From: Prauserella marina
Lineage (GTDB): Bacteria; Actinomycetota; Actinomycetes; Mycobacteriales; Pseudonocardiaceae
Length of the DNA stretch: 64,000 bases
Direction of reading: 5' to 3'
NCBI RefSeq assembly: GCF_002240355.1
Contig: NZ_CP016353.1
Location: 5,557,001-5,621,000, forward strand
The position numbers and the translations under genes are program-made. Below are positions 42,285-50,451 of the stretch, in pieces. Numbering within the stretch: position 1 is the stretch's first letter; each line of letters begins with the position of its first letter. The notes below the pieces were generated by a model. It ran no database searches. It saw nothing but the letters and a program-made list of their open reading frames with translations, and was not told the origin of the DNA.

Positions 42285-43922
42285 TCAACCGCTCTGCCGG
42301 TACCAGCGGGGCGATGTGTTCAGCGGAGGCCGCAGCTCCGCGTTGACGACGAGCACATTCGGCTCGTCCGCGCGGGTGAACTCCCTCAGCAGCCTGCGAA
42401 ACGCCCTTCCGAAACCGTCGACCCTGTCGGCGTAGACACCGAACGACTTCGCGAGGCCGACGAAATCCGGGGTCGCGAGGTCGACTCCGTTGTGGGCCAG
42501 TCCTGCCAGCGACTGGTCGTAGCGCAACATGCCGTAGCCGCCGTCGTCGACGATCACGACCGTGACCGGCAGGCCTTCCTGGATGGCCGTCGCCAATTCC
42601 GCGCAGCCGTAAAGGAAACCGCCGTCGCCGGTGATGCACACCGCGCGCCCTTTCCCCGCCGCGGCGACACCCAGCGCGGCGGGGAAACCGAAGCCCAGCG
42701 TGCCCCAGCCCATCGGGTAGGCGAGCTTTCTCGGCGCCGCGACCCGGTAGAAGCCGCCGACCCAGTAGCCTGCGACGCACATGTCCGTCACCAGCACCGA
42801 GGTGTCGGGCAGTGTCTCGGCGAGAGCGGCGAGAAACTCGGCTGCCTGCGGCTCCTCCTTGCGCACCCTGCGGCGAACCCGGACCTCGATCTCGTCGAGC
42901 CTGCGACTGAGCGCGTCGATTCCCTCCTTCAGCGGAGTGCCCGCCAACAATCGTTCGACCAACTGGCGCGCGTCGCCGAGCAGCAGCAGATCGGGCTGGT
43001 AGTTCTTGGCCGCGTCGGCGGCGTCCACGTTGACCGATATCAGCGTCGGCGGTTGCGGCATCAGCCAGTTCTGCGTCATCAGGCCGTCGAAATCGGTACC
43101 GACGGCGAGTACCACGTCGGCTTCGTCCCACAGCGCGCCGACCTCCGGTGTGTGTACGGGGTTCGAGGCCCTGCACGGATGGTCCGGAGGCACGATGCCT
43201 CGCGCGGCGAACGTCGTGATGATCGGCGCGGCGAGATGTTCGGCCAACTGGCCGATCGCCGGTCCCGCGCCGGAACGGAGAGCTCCGCCGCCTGCCCAGA
43301 TCAGCGGGCGCCGCGCCGCGATCAGCGCCGCTCTCGCCTTGTCGATGTCCTCGTTGAGGACGGGGTGGAACTGCTCCGTCGGTTCGGAAGCGCTGCCGTC
43401 GGTGGCTTCGGCGCGCAGGAAGTCGGTGGGAATGCCGACGTAGACCGGTCCGCTCTGCGGTCGCGCCGCCACCCTCGCCGCCCTGCGCACGACCGGCCCG
43501 ATCGCGTCGGGATGATCGACGACGAACGTCTCCTTGGTCACCGGCGCGAAAAGGGCCTGCTGGTCGCTCGACTCGTGCAGCACCCCGCGCACGGTGCCCT
43601 GCCTGCGCAACGTCGAAGGGATGTCGGTCGCGATGAGCAACACCGGGGAAGCGGACGCCTTGGCCTCCCCGATGGCGCCGATCGTGTTGGCGGCACCGGG
43701 GCCCGTTGTGACGAGCGCGACGCCGAGCTTTCCGGTGGTTCTCGCGTAACCATCAGCCGCGTAGCCCGCCGCCTGCTCGTGCCTGACCCCGATGAGCCGG
43801 ATGTCCGAAGCCGCGATCGCGTCCCAGATGGGCAGGTTGTGCACGCCTGGTAAGCCGAAGGCGACATCGACATCGAGTTCCGTCAAGACGTCCACGAGTC
43901 GTCGCGCTCCGGTCTGGCCCAC
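42285..43922 (-). CDS. Thiamine-diphosphate-dependent enzyme (acetolactate-synthase family)
   Basis: 545 residues, GTG start at 43922. The catalytic Glu for ThDP activation is in VRHEQAAGYAADGYAR (about residue 48). The ThDP/Mg2+-binding motif is ITGDGGFLYGCAELATAIQE followed by VDDGGYG, a GDG-DD-G variant of the usual GDG-NN. The three-domain decarboxylase layout is complete. It is not the biosynthetic IlvB (no partner regulatory subunit gene). Likely reactions are decarboxylation or carboligation of a 2-oxo acid; the substrate is unknown. Confidence 0.85.
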   Translation of the reverse strand: MGQTGARRLVDVLTELDVDVAFGLPGVHNLPIWDAIAASDIRLIGVRHEQAAGYAADGYARTTGKLGVALVTTGPGAANTIGAIGEAKASASPVLLIATDIPSTLRRQGTVRGVLHESSDQQALFAPVTKETFVVDHPDAIGPVVRRAARVAARPQSGPVYVGIPTDFLRAEATDGSASEPTEQFHPVLNEDIDKARAALIAARRPLIWAGGGALRSGAGPAIGQLAEHLAAPIITTFAARGIVPPDHPCRASNPVHTPEVGALWDEADVVLAVGTDFDGLMTQNWLMPQPPTLISVNVDAADAAKNYQPDLLLLGDARQLVERLLAGTPLKEGIDALSRRLDEIEVRVRRRVRKEEPQAAEFLAALAETLPDTSVLVTDMCVAGYWVGGFYRVAAPRKLAYPMGWGTLGFGFPAALGVAAAGKGRAVCITGDGGFLYGCAELATAIQEGLPVTVVIVDDGGYGMLRYDQSLAGLAHNGVDLATPDFVGLAKSFGVYADRVDGFGRAFRRLLREFTRADEPNVLVVNAELRPPLNTSPRWYRQSG

Positions 43923-43943
43923 TCGCCGAGGATACGAGGATGC

Positions 43944-44945
43944 TCACCACTGGGGCGGAAGGGTCTCCTGCTCCGGAGGGGGCGGCGGAGGCGTACCGTC
44001 GCCGAACGGTTTTCCGCCGAGCGCCTCGCGCCCGTGCGCCGTCGCCCAGCCCGATAGGTCTGGACCTTTGGGAACGATCCGAGTCGTATTGACCTGTTCG
44101 TGAACCTGGTAGTAGTGCCGTTTGATGTGATCGAAATCGACCGTGTCGCCAAATCCGGGAGTCTGGAACAGATCTCGCGCGTATGCCCACAGCGCGGGCA
44201 GTTCGGTGAGCTTGCCGCGATTGCATTTGAAGTGCCCGTGATACACGGCGTCGAACCGGGCCAGCGTCGTGAACAGCCGGATGTCCGCTTCGGTGATCGT
44301 GTCCCCAACGAGGTAACGCTGTCCGCTCAAGCGCTCCTCAAGCGCGTCGAGCCGTGCGAACAACCGGCCGTAGGCTTCCTCGTAGGCGGGCTGCTTCGAC
44401 GCGAAACCCGCCTCGTAGACGGCTGCGTTCACGTCGGCGTGGACGCCGCGGTTGACCTCGTCGATCTCGTCGCGCGACGCCTCCGGATACAAATCGGGGG
44501 CGCCCTCCCTGTGAAAACTGGTCCATTCGGTCGAAAAATCGAGCGTGATCCGCGGATAGTCGTTGGTCACCAGCTTGCCGCTAGGCACGTCGACGATCGC
44601 CGGAACGCTGATGCCGCCCTGGTAATCGGGATCGGCGCGGTAATACGCCTCGTGCAGATACTTGATGCCGAGCACGGGGTCCTTGTCACCGGGATCGAGC
44701 GTGAATCGCCAGCTTTGCTCGTCCTGGATCGGATCGGCCACCGCGACGGAGATGGCCTCCTCAAGGCCGAGCAGCCTGCGCACGATCAATGCCCGGCTCG
44801 CCCACGGGCACGCCCTGCTCACCACAAGGCGGTAACGGCCCTGCTCGACCGGCCAACCATACCTGCCGTCGATGGTAATACGATCGGCGAATCGGTTGGG
44901 GGCGCGATAAAACTCGCCGGTCTCCGGATCAGTCGGAATGGTCAT
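43944..44945 (-). CDS. Glutathionyl/mycothiolyl-hydroquinone reductase (GST family)
   Basis: 333 residues. The nucleophilic Cys is in VSRACPWASRALIVRR, the CPWA motif of the Xi-class GSTs (YqjG/ECM4). The alpha-helical domain carries RYLVGDTITEADIRLFTTLAR and the conserved DFDHIKRHYYQVHEQVN. These enzymes remove the thiol from thiol-hydroquinone conjugates. Actinomycetes make mycothiol rather than glutathione, so the substrate is probably a mycothiol adduct (inference). A TAGCCT seven bases before the ATG and no Shine-Dalgarno suggest a leaderless mRNA. Confidence 0.9.
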   Translation of the reverse strand: MTIPTDPETGEFYRAPNRFADRITIDGRYGWPVEQGRYRLVVSRACPWASRALIVRRLLGLEEAISVAVADPIQDEQSWRFTLDPGDKDPVLGIKYLHEAYYRADPDYQGGISVPAIVDVPSGKLVTNDYPRITLDFSTEWTSFHREGAPDLYPEASRDEIDEVNRGVHADVNAAVYEAGFASKQPAYEEAYGRLFARLDALEERLSGQRYLVGDTITEADIRLFTTLARFDAVYHGHFKCNRGKLTELPALWAYARDLFQTPGFGDTVDFDHIKRHYYQVHEQVNTTRIVPKGPDLSGWATAHGREALGGKPFGDGTPPPPPPEQETLPPQW

Positions 44946-45019
44946 ACCAGCAAGGCTAGTCCGTAGACTCTCCCCTTCCGGTGTGGAAATACCGGCATAG
45001 TGAAGCAGGGGTGACCGTG

Positions 45020-46408
45020 ATGCCGATGATGCCCGTGACGGACTCGATGTTCCTGCTGATCGAAACCCGAGAACATCCCATGCACGTCGGTGGGCTGGAA
45101 CTCTTCACGCCCCCTGACGGCGCGGGACCCGACTACCTGAGCGAACTGCGGCAGAAGATGCTCGACAGCGCGAGCATGCGGTCCCTGTTCCGGCGGCGCC
45201 CCGCTCGGCCCGTCAACACCATGGGCTACCTGGCCTGGGCGACAGATGCCGAACTCGACCTCGACTACCACTTCCGGCATTCCGCGCTGCCGCGGCCGGG
45301 GCGCGTGCGGGAACTGCTCGAACTGACCTCACGCTGGCACAGCACCCTGCTCGACCGGCACCGGCCGTTGTGGGAGATCCACCTCATCGAGGGTCTCAAC
45401 GACGGCAGGTTCGCCATGTACACCAAGATCCACCATGCCCTGCTCGACGGGGTTTCGGCGTTGCGCCAACTCCAGAGCACGCTCAGCGACAGCCCGGATC
45501 CCGGTCTCGCCGACCCCGCGCCGTGGGCGAGCACGAAGTCTTCGGGGTCTTCGGGGTCTCCGGCGGCTTCGGGCAATGGCTCCGGGCCGGGGTCCTTGTT
45601 GCGGCTGACCAGGAATTCCGCGAGGCAGTTGGCCGGTGTTCCGCAGGCAGCGGCAAGGGTCGCCAACGAAGCGTTCAGGGAGCACGCGCTGACACTGCCG
45701 CTACAGGCGCCGAAGACCATGCTGAACGTGCCGATCGGTGGCGCCCGCCGGTTCGCGGCGCAGTCGTGGCCGGTGGAGCGAGTGCGGCAGGTCGCGACCA
45801 ACGCGGGTGTCTCCCGCAACGACGTCGTGCTCGCGATGTGCGCCGGTGCCCTTCGCGACTACCTCATCGAGCAGCGAGCCCTTCCCGACGCCCCGCTTGT
45901 CGCCATGGTTCCCATGTCACTGCGCGGCAAGAGGGACACGGAGGAGGCGCAAGGAAACCAGATCGGCGCCCTGCTGTGCAACCTGGGAACCGATCAGGCC
46001 GATCCGGCGCAGCGGCTCGCGGTCATCGCAAGGTCGATGAGTGAGGGCAAGCGGATCTTCAAGCAGCTCACCCCGCTTCAGGTACTGCTGCTGTCGGCTG
46101 TCAACATCGCGCCCTTGGGGGCGTCGCCCGTGCCGGGATTCGTCAACAACACCCGGCCACCGTTCAACATCGTCATCTCGAACGTGCCGGGGCCGCGCAA
46201 ACAGATGTACTGGAACGGCGCGAGCCTCGACGGCATTTATCCCGCTTCGGTGCTGCTCGACGGTCAGGCGCTCAACATCACGCTGACCAACAACGGCGAC
46301 AACCTCGACTTCGGTATCACCGGTTGCAGGCGAAGCGTGCCGCACCTACAGCGACTGTTGGTGCACCTGGACACAGCGCTGGCCGAACTGGAGTACGCGA
46401 CCAAGTAG
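45020..46408 (+). CDS. Wax-ester synthase/diacylglycerol acyltransferase (WS/DGAT)
   Basis: 462 residues, starting MPMMPVTDSMFLLIETREHP; AGGGG is eight bases upstream of this ATG. The catalytic HHxxxDG motif is IHHALLDGVSALRQL (about residue 135). The PLWEIHLIEGL segment and the C-terminal NIVISNVPGPRKQMYWNGA and NDVVLAMCAGALRDYL blocks complete the family pattern. It esterifies acyl-CoA to long-chain alcohols or diacylglycerol for storage lipid at the membrane or lipid body. A Gly/Ser-rich linker (about 165-190) separates the two domains. It is convergent with the amidase gene across a 738-bp repeat-filled gap. Confidence 0.93.
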   Translation: MPMMPVTDSMFLLIETREHPMHVGGLELFTPPDGAGPDYLSELRQKMLDSASMRSLFRRRPARPVNTMGYLAWATDAELDLDYHFRHSALPRPGRVRELLELTSRWHSTLLDRHRPLWEIHLIEGLNDGRFAMYTKIHHALLDGVSALRQLQSTLSDSPDPGLADPAPWASTKSSGSSGSPAASGNGSGPGSLLRLTRNSARQLAGVPQAAARVANEAFREHALTLPLQAPKTMLNVPIGGARRFAAQSWPVERVRQVATNAGVSRNDVVLAMCAGALRDYLIEQRALPDAPLVAMVPMSLRGKRDTEEAQGNQIGALLCNLGTDQADPAQRLAVIARSMSEGKRIFKQLTPLQVLLLSAVNIAPLGASPVPGFVNNTRPPFNIVISNVPGPRKQMYWNGASLDGIYPASVLLDGQALNITLTNNGDNLDFGITGCRRSVPHLQRLLVHLDTALAELEYATK

Positions 46409-46420
46409 CGCGACCCCGGT

Positions 46421-46456
46421 GCCCGAGGTGCCCGAGGTGCCCGAGGTGCCCGAGGT
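46421..46456. repeat. Four 9-bp tandem repeats
   Basis: GCCCGAGGT is repeated four times without change (46421-46456), followed by GCCCGT twice. It lies just after the WS/DGAT stop and before repeat copy C. It is a simple-sequence tract likely to vary in copy number. Confidence 0.85.
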
Positions 46457-46480
46457 GCCCGTGCCCGTGCCGCGTGTCGT

Positions 46481-47037
46481 GCGCGAGTCCCCCGCCCAGG
46501 ACGCCGAGATCCGCACCCAGGACATCGACATCCGCGCTCGGAACGGCGACATCCGCAGTCAGGACGCCGAGACGCGCAGCCAGGAGCGCGAGATCCGCGC
46601 TCCGGTCACCGAAATCCGCAGTCAGGTTGCCGAGATCCGCGCTCCGGTCGCGTCACCGAAATCCGCGGTCTCGACAGCGAGATGCGCAATCCCAGACCAC
46701 GAGAGTCCGCGCCGGTTCGGTCACGACGAACGGACCGGACGGAACGCCACGGACATGCTGACCTTTCGGATACCGACGCAGTTCCGGACGGCGGCAAGTC
46801 ACACCACCGCCCGGGCGCAGATCTCACCGCCCTGAATGCAGAACTCGGCAACCGGAACGCAGAACTCGCCGACCTGGACGCAGATCTCGGCGCCCCGAAC
46901 GCCGGTCTCACCATCCGGACGCAGATCTCACCGTTCCGAACGCGGATCTCGACGCCCTGAATGCAGAACTCGGCGACCCGGACGCAGAACTCGGCGACCT
47001 GGGTGCAGAACTCGGCGACCTGGGCGGGGGACTCGCG
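46481..47037. repeat. 21-bp-period repeat, composite copy C with inverted end modules
   Basis: The left end carries GCGCGAGTCCCCCGCCC (46481-46497) followed by seven exact 21-bp units to 46644. The right end carries ten units (46813-47021; nine of 21 and one of 20 bp), containing variants of GAACGCAGAACTCGGCGAC, closed by the inverted module GGGCGGGGGACTCGCG (47022-47037). A spacer of about 170 bp separates the arms. Each half has the module facing the stop codon of its neighbour, WS/DGAT on the left and amidase on the right. Frames through it give repetitive heptads and are not genes. Confidence 0.85.
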
Positions 47038-47146
47038 ACTGGACTCGCCGACCTGCCCCGGCCCGGCTCGGCTCAGGCCCCCGGCCCTGCCCGGGACCGG
47101 GCTCGGGCCCGACCTGCCCCCGACCGGGCCCGAGCCAGGGTTCGGG

Positions 47147-48556
47147 TCAGCGCGGTTCGCCTGCCGGACGGTCGGTCGGCCACGGCCGCAGTTCCTCGAC
47201 CAGCTTCGCGACCGCGAGGACGAGATCATCCGAGTGCCGGGGGCCGACGATCTGCAACCCGACGGGAAGGCCGTGCGAGGTGAACCCCGCCGGAACGCTG
47301 ATGGCGGGCTGCTGCGTCATGTTGAACGGGTAGCTGAACGGCGTCCACTGTGGCCAGCTCGTGAGCCCGCTCCCCTTCGGAACATCGTGGCCCACCTCGA
47401 ACGGCGGGATTGGCATGGTGGGCGTGATCAGCACATCGTGCCGCGTGTGGAACTCTCCCATGTGGATGCCGAGGGCGGCTCGCACCGCCGTTGCCTCAAG
47501 GTAGTCGCTCGCGGAATAGGTCTTGCCCTGCCGCCAGACCTCACGCAGCCCGGGGTCGATCCGCTCCTCCGAACCCTCGGGGAACGAGTCGAGCCACTTC
47601 GCGGCACCCGTCGCCCACAGCACCTCGAATGCCTCGACCGGATCGTCGAAACCGGGATCGACCTCCTCGACACCGAGCCCAGCCTCGGCGAGCGAAGCGA
47701 CGACGCCCGCGACGATCTTCGCGATCTCGGGATCGACGTCAACGTAGCCGAGCGCGGGCGAATACGCCGCGCGGATACCTCGGACATCCCTGCGGACCGC
47801 CTCGCGATAGGTACCGACGGGAGGCGGCAGCGCGGCCGGGTCGCGGGGATCCGGCGTCGCCAGCACGTCGAGCAGCAAGGCGACGTCGTCGACCGAGCGG
47901 GCCATCGGGCCCGCGTGGGCGAGCGGCCCGAACGGGCTCGCCGGATAGAGCGGGATCCTGCCCGCCGTCGGCTTGAAGCCGACGATTCCGCAGAACGCGG
48001 CGGGAATACGCACGGAACCGCCACCGTCGGTGCCGACCGACAACTCACCCATGCCCGTCGCGACGGCGACGGCGCTGCCGCCGCTCGATCCGCCTGGGGT
48101 CAGCGCGGGGTTCCACGGGTTGCGGGTGATGCCGTCGAGCGGGTTGTCGGTGACCCCCTTCCAGCCGAGCTCGGGTGTCGACGTCTTGCCGAGCAGCACG
48201 AGACCGTTCTCGCGCATCCTCGCCGTGACCGGACTGTCGACTTCCCAAGCCTGTTCCCTTTCGATGCACAGGGAACCGCGCAGCGTCGGCCAGCCCTGGC
48301 TGAGAAACATGTCCTTGATGGACGAGGGAACACCGTCGAGCAAACCGATCGGATTGCCCTCCCGCCACCGTTCCTCCGACGCGCGCGCCTGATCGAGAGC
48401 GATCTCAGGGTCGACGAGGGTGTAAGCCTTGTAGTCGGCGTCGCGCTGCTCGATGACGTGCAGCGAGGCCCTCGTCGCTTCAACCGGCGAGAGTTCGCCC
48501 GAGGAATAGGCTGCGACGAGTTCGCTCGCGGTCAGCATGGGTGGGGTATCTGGCAT
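47147..48556 (-). CDS. Amidase-signature (AS) family amidase
   Basis: 469 residues. The catalytic Ser-Ser-Lys triad is present: Lys in DGVPSSIKDMFLS, Ser in TPGGSSGGSAVAVATG (about residue 160) and the oxyanion/Ser region VGTDGGGSVRIPAAFCGIVG. It hydrolyses an amide to a carboxylate and ammonia. It starts 20 bp after the D-2-hydroxyacid dehydrogenase stop and is transcribed from the same operator-bearing promoter (near 49582), so it belongs to the catabolic cluster. The substrate is unknown; a C4-C5 half-amide would fit the neighbours. Confidence 0.93.
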   Translation of the reverse strand: MPDTPPMLTASELVAAYSSGELSPVEATRASLHVIEQRDADYKAYTLVDPEIALDQARASEERWREGNPIGLLDGVPSSIKDMFLSQGWPTLRGSLCIEREQAWEVDSPVTARMRENGLVLLGKTSTPELGWKGVTDNPLDGITRNPWNPALTPGGSSGGSAVAVATGMGELSVGTDGGGSVRIPAAFCGIVGFKPTAGRIPLYPASPFGPLAHAGPMARSVDDVALLLDVLATPDPRDPAALPPPVGTYREAVRRDVRGIRAAYSPALGYVDVDPEIAKIVAGVVASLAEAGLGVEEVDPGFDDPVEAFEVLWATGAAKWLDSFPEGSEERIDPGLREVWRQGKTYSASDYLEATAVRAALGIHMGEFHTRHDVLITPTMPIPPFEVGHDVPKGSGLTSWPQWTPFSYPFNMTQQPAISVPAGFTSHGLPVGLQIVGPRHSDDLVLAVAKLVEELRPWPTDRPAGEPR

Positions 48557-48576
48557 GTCTCTCCTCGGTGTTCGCG

Positions 48577-49554
48577 TCAGTTGGTCGAGGGAACGTATCC
48601 GAGACGCTTGTCAACGACATTGCGCAGCGGCTGTCCCGCGCGCCACCGCCAGAAATTGTCCGCGAACACCTCGACCAGCGCGTTGCGCCAGCCGACGACG
48701 TCGCCCGACATGTGAGGTGACACGAGCACGTTATCCATCGTCCACAGCGGACTTTCGACCGGCAGGGGCTCGGTGTCGAACACGTCGAGGGCCGCGCCCG
48801 CGATCCTGCCTTCCCGAAGCGCGTCGACGAGATCGCCGGTGACGACGAGCTCTCCCCTGCCGACGTTGATGAACCGGGCGCTCTCGCGCATCGCGGCGAA
48901 AGCGTTCGCGTCGAAGAGGCCCTTCGTCTGTTCGGTCAACGGCGCGACGGCGACGACATAGTCGAACTCACCGACGTAGTCGCCCAGTTCGGTCGATGGC
49001 CGGACCTCACCGAAGTCGGGATCGCCGTCGCGCGGGGTGCGGCCAGCGCCACTCACCCTCAGGCCCGCGGCCTTCAGCAGGCGAGCAATGGACCTTCCGA
49101 TGGGACCGGTTCCGACGACGAGGGCCGAACGGCCGCCGATCCGTTCGGTCTCCCTGTGCTGCCATGTACTGCGCTGCTGTAGCCGCAGTGAGCCGGGGAG
49201 GTCCTTCGCGAACGCGAGGATCGTGCCGAGCACGTACTCGGCGATGGAGTCGTCGAACACCCCTCGCGAATTGGTCAGGACCACATCGCTTTCGCGAAGA
49301 GCGGGGAACATCACGGGGTCGACGCCCGCGCTGGCGATGTGCAACCAGCGCAAGCGGTTGGAGCCGTGCCACGCACCGGGAACAGCCGTGGAGAGGAAGT
49401 CGTAGACGAAGAGCGCGTCCGCGTCCCGCAGAGCGTCAGCCAGCCCCGCGGCGTCGGTGTAACGAACGACCGCCGATTGTTCGATGGGGTGCATGTCCGG
49501 GGGGTGCTTTTCGCCACTGAGCACCGCCAGCACCGGGAAATCCGTGCCACTCAC
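48577..49554 (-). CDS. D-2-hydroxyacid dehydrogenase
   Basis: 325 residues from GTG 49554 (VSGTDFPVLAVLSGEKHPPD). The NAD-binding motif is VVGTGPIGRSIARLL; the catalytic residues sit in NVGRGELVVT (Arg), DVFDTEPLP (Glu) and SPHMSGDV (His). It interconverts a D-2-hydroxyacid and its 2-oxo acid. No Shine-Dalgarno precedes the GTG; a promoter (TTGACA-17-TACCGT) places the transcription start at the GTG, so this mRNA is probably leaderless. The -35 lies in the first ATTGTTGACAAT operator. Confidence 0.9.
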   Translation of the reverse strand: MSGTDFPVLAVLSGEKHPPDMHPIEQSAVVRYTDAAGLADALRDADALFVYDFLSTAVPGAWHGSNRLRWLHIASAGVDPVMFPALRESDVVLTNSRGVFDDSIAEYVLGTILAFAKDLPGSLRLQQRSTWQHRETERIGGRSALVVGTGPIGRSIARLLKAAGLRVSGAGRTPRDGDPDFGEVRPSTELGDYVGEFDYVVAVAPLTEQTKGLFDANAFAAMRESARFINVGRGELVVTGDLVDALREGRIAGAALDVFDTEPLPVESPLWTMDNVLVSPHMSGDVVGWRNALVEVFADNFWRWRAGQPLRNVVDKRLGYVPSTN

Positions 49555-49560
49555 GTTGAC

Positions 49561-49589
49561 ACGGTATGAGCCGGTCGTATGATTGTCAA
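49561..49589 (-). promoter_or_regulatory. Promoter of the dehydrogenase-amidase operon
   Basis: On the minus strand TTGACA (49589-49584) and TACCGT (49566-49561) are exactly 17 bp apart. Six bases separate the -10 from the GTG at 49554, the geometry of a leaderless transcript. The -35 is within the GntR-type operator at 49581-49594, so a bound repressor would exclude sigma factor. Confidence 0.6.
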
Positions 49590-49594
49590 CAATC
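49581..49594. promoter_or_regulatory. GntR/FCD-type operator 1
   Basis: GATTGT (49581-49586) and ACAATC (49589-49594) flank CA; on the minus strand it reads GATTGTTGACAATC. The same core is at 50423-50434 and 55238-55249. Confidence 0.65.
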
Positions 49595-49658
49595 CGAGGA
49601 GTCACCCCGGAGGCACTTCTTCAACAGCCCCCACCCCCTTCCCCCCGGAGGTCGAGCC

Positions 49659-50408
49659 TTGGATTTCGCGGCACTGGACTTCCCAGCATTCGAGGGACCC
49701 CTCGCGCAGCGCGGGATCGGCGTCATCGCGCCGTTCGACCTCGCGCTGGAGCGCGAGTTGTGGCGCTGGGTCCCTATGGAAGTCTCGCTGCACCTCGCCC
49801 GCACCCCCTACGAACCGGTGCCGGTGAGCATGGAGATGGCGCACCTGGTGAGCAACGCGCAGCATCTCGCGGCCGCGACCCGCGACGTGTTGCACGTCGA
49901 GCCGGAGGTCGTCGCGTACCTGTGCACCTCGGGCAGTTTCGTGAGCGGTGTCGACGCCGAACGATCGCTGCGCAAGGCCATTTGCGACGCGGGCGCGCCC
50001 ACGGCCGTCACCACGTCGGGCGCGCTCGCCGAGGTGCTCGTCGACCTCAACCTGGACAAGGTGTCGGTGCTGACGCCCTACGACGCCGACCTCACCGGAA
50101 AACTGCACGAGTTCCTTGAAGAACTCGGCGTGCACACGGTGTCGAGCGACCATCTCGGACTCGGCGGCGGCATCTGGAAGGTCAGCTACCGCACGATCGC
50201 CGAACGCATCCTCGCGGCGAACCACGACGACGCGGAGGCGATCTTCGTGAGCTGCACGAACCTGCCGACCTACGACGTCATCGATCCGCTTGAGGCCGCG
50301 CTCGGGAAGCCGGTGCTGACCGCGAACCAGCTCACCATGTGGGCCTGCCTCAAGCGCATGCGATTGCCGATCGTCGGTCCAGGCAAATGGTTGCGCGAGA
50401 TATCCTGA
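49659..50408 (+). CDS. Maleate isomerase/Asp-Glu racemase superfamily protein with both Cys
   Basis: 249 residues, TTG start at 49659 (read LDFAALDFPAFEGPL) with GGAGG seven bases upstream. Two catalytic-type cysteines are present: AYLCTSGSFVSG (about residue 89) and IFVSCTNLPTYDVIDPLEAA (about 200). This is the pattern of maleate cis-trans isomerases and the EutA-like proteins of ectoine use, which rely on both Cys. The predicted reaction is a cis-trans isomerisation or racemisation of a C4 dicarboxylate-like acid. It is divergent from the D-2-hydroxyacid dehydrogenase and is under operator 1. Confidence 0.82.
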   Translation: MDFAALDFPAFEGPLAQRGIGVIAPFDLALERELWRWVPMEVSLHLARTPYEPVPVSMEMAHLVSNAQHLAAATRDVLHVEPEVVAYLCTSGSFVSGVDAERSLRKAICDAGAPTAVTTSGALAEVLVDLNLDKVSVLTPYDADLTGKLHEFLEELGVHTVSSDHLGLGGGIWKVSYRTIAERILAANHDDAEAIFVSCTNLPTYDVIDPLEAALGKPVLTANQLTMWACLKRMRLPIVGPGKWLREIS

Positions 50409-50418
50409 CCTGTTCTAT

Positions 50419-50438
50419 TAGGATTGTTGACAATCCTA
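50419..50438. promoter_or_regulatory. GntR/FCD-type operator 2
   Basis: Nine-base arms TAGGATTGT and ACAATCCTA flank TG, a perfect palindrome 13 bp before the start of the second racemase-like gene. The core ATTGTTGACAAT is the same as in operators 1 and 3. Confidence 0.75.
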
Positions 50439-50451
50439 CTGGAGGTGTAGC

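Noticed and set aside
42285-43922. Biosynthetic acetolactate synthase IlvB
   Set aside because: The ThDP motif is a GDG-DD-G variant and no ilvN/ilvC genes are adjacent; only the family-level call is justified. The same applies to 59082-60635.
46324-47229. Open frames on both strands through repeat copy C, coding for heptads such as DAEIRVQ
   Set aside because: The frames follow the 21-bp period (seven codons) and exist because 21 is divisible by three. No ribosome-binding site or domain is present and the other arrays are intergenic.
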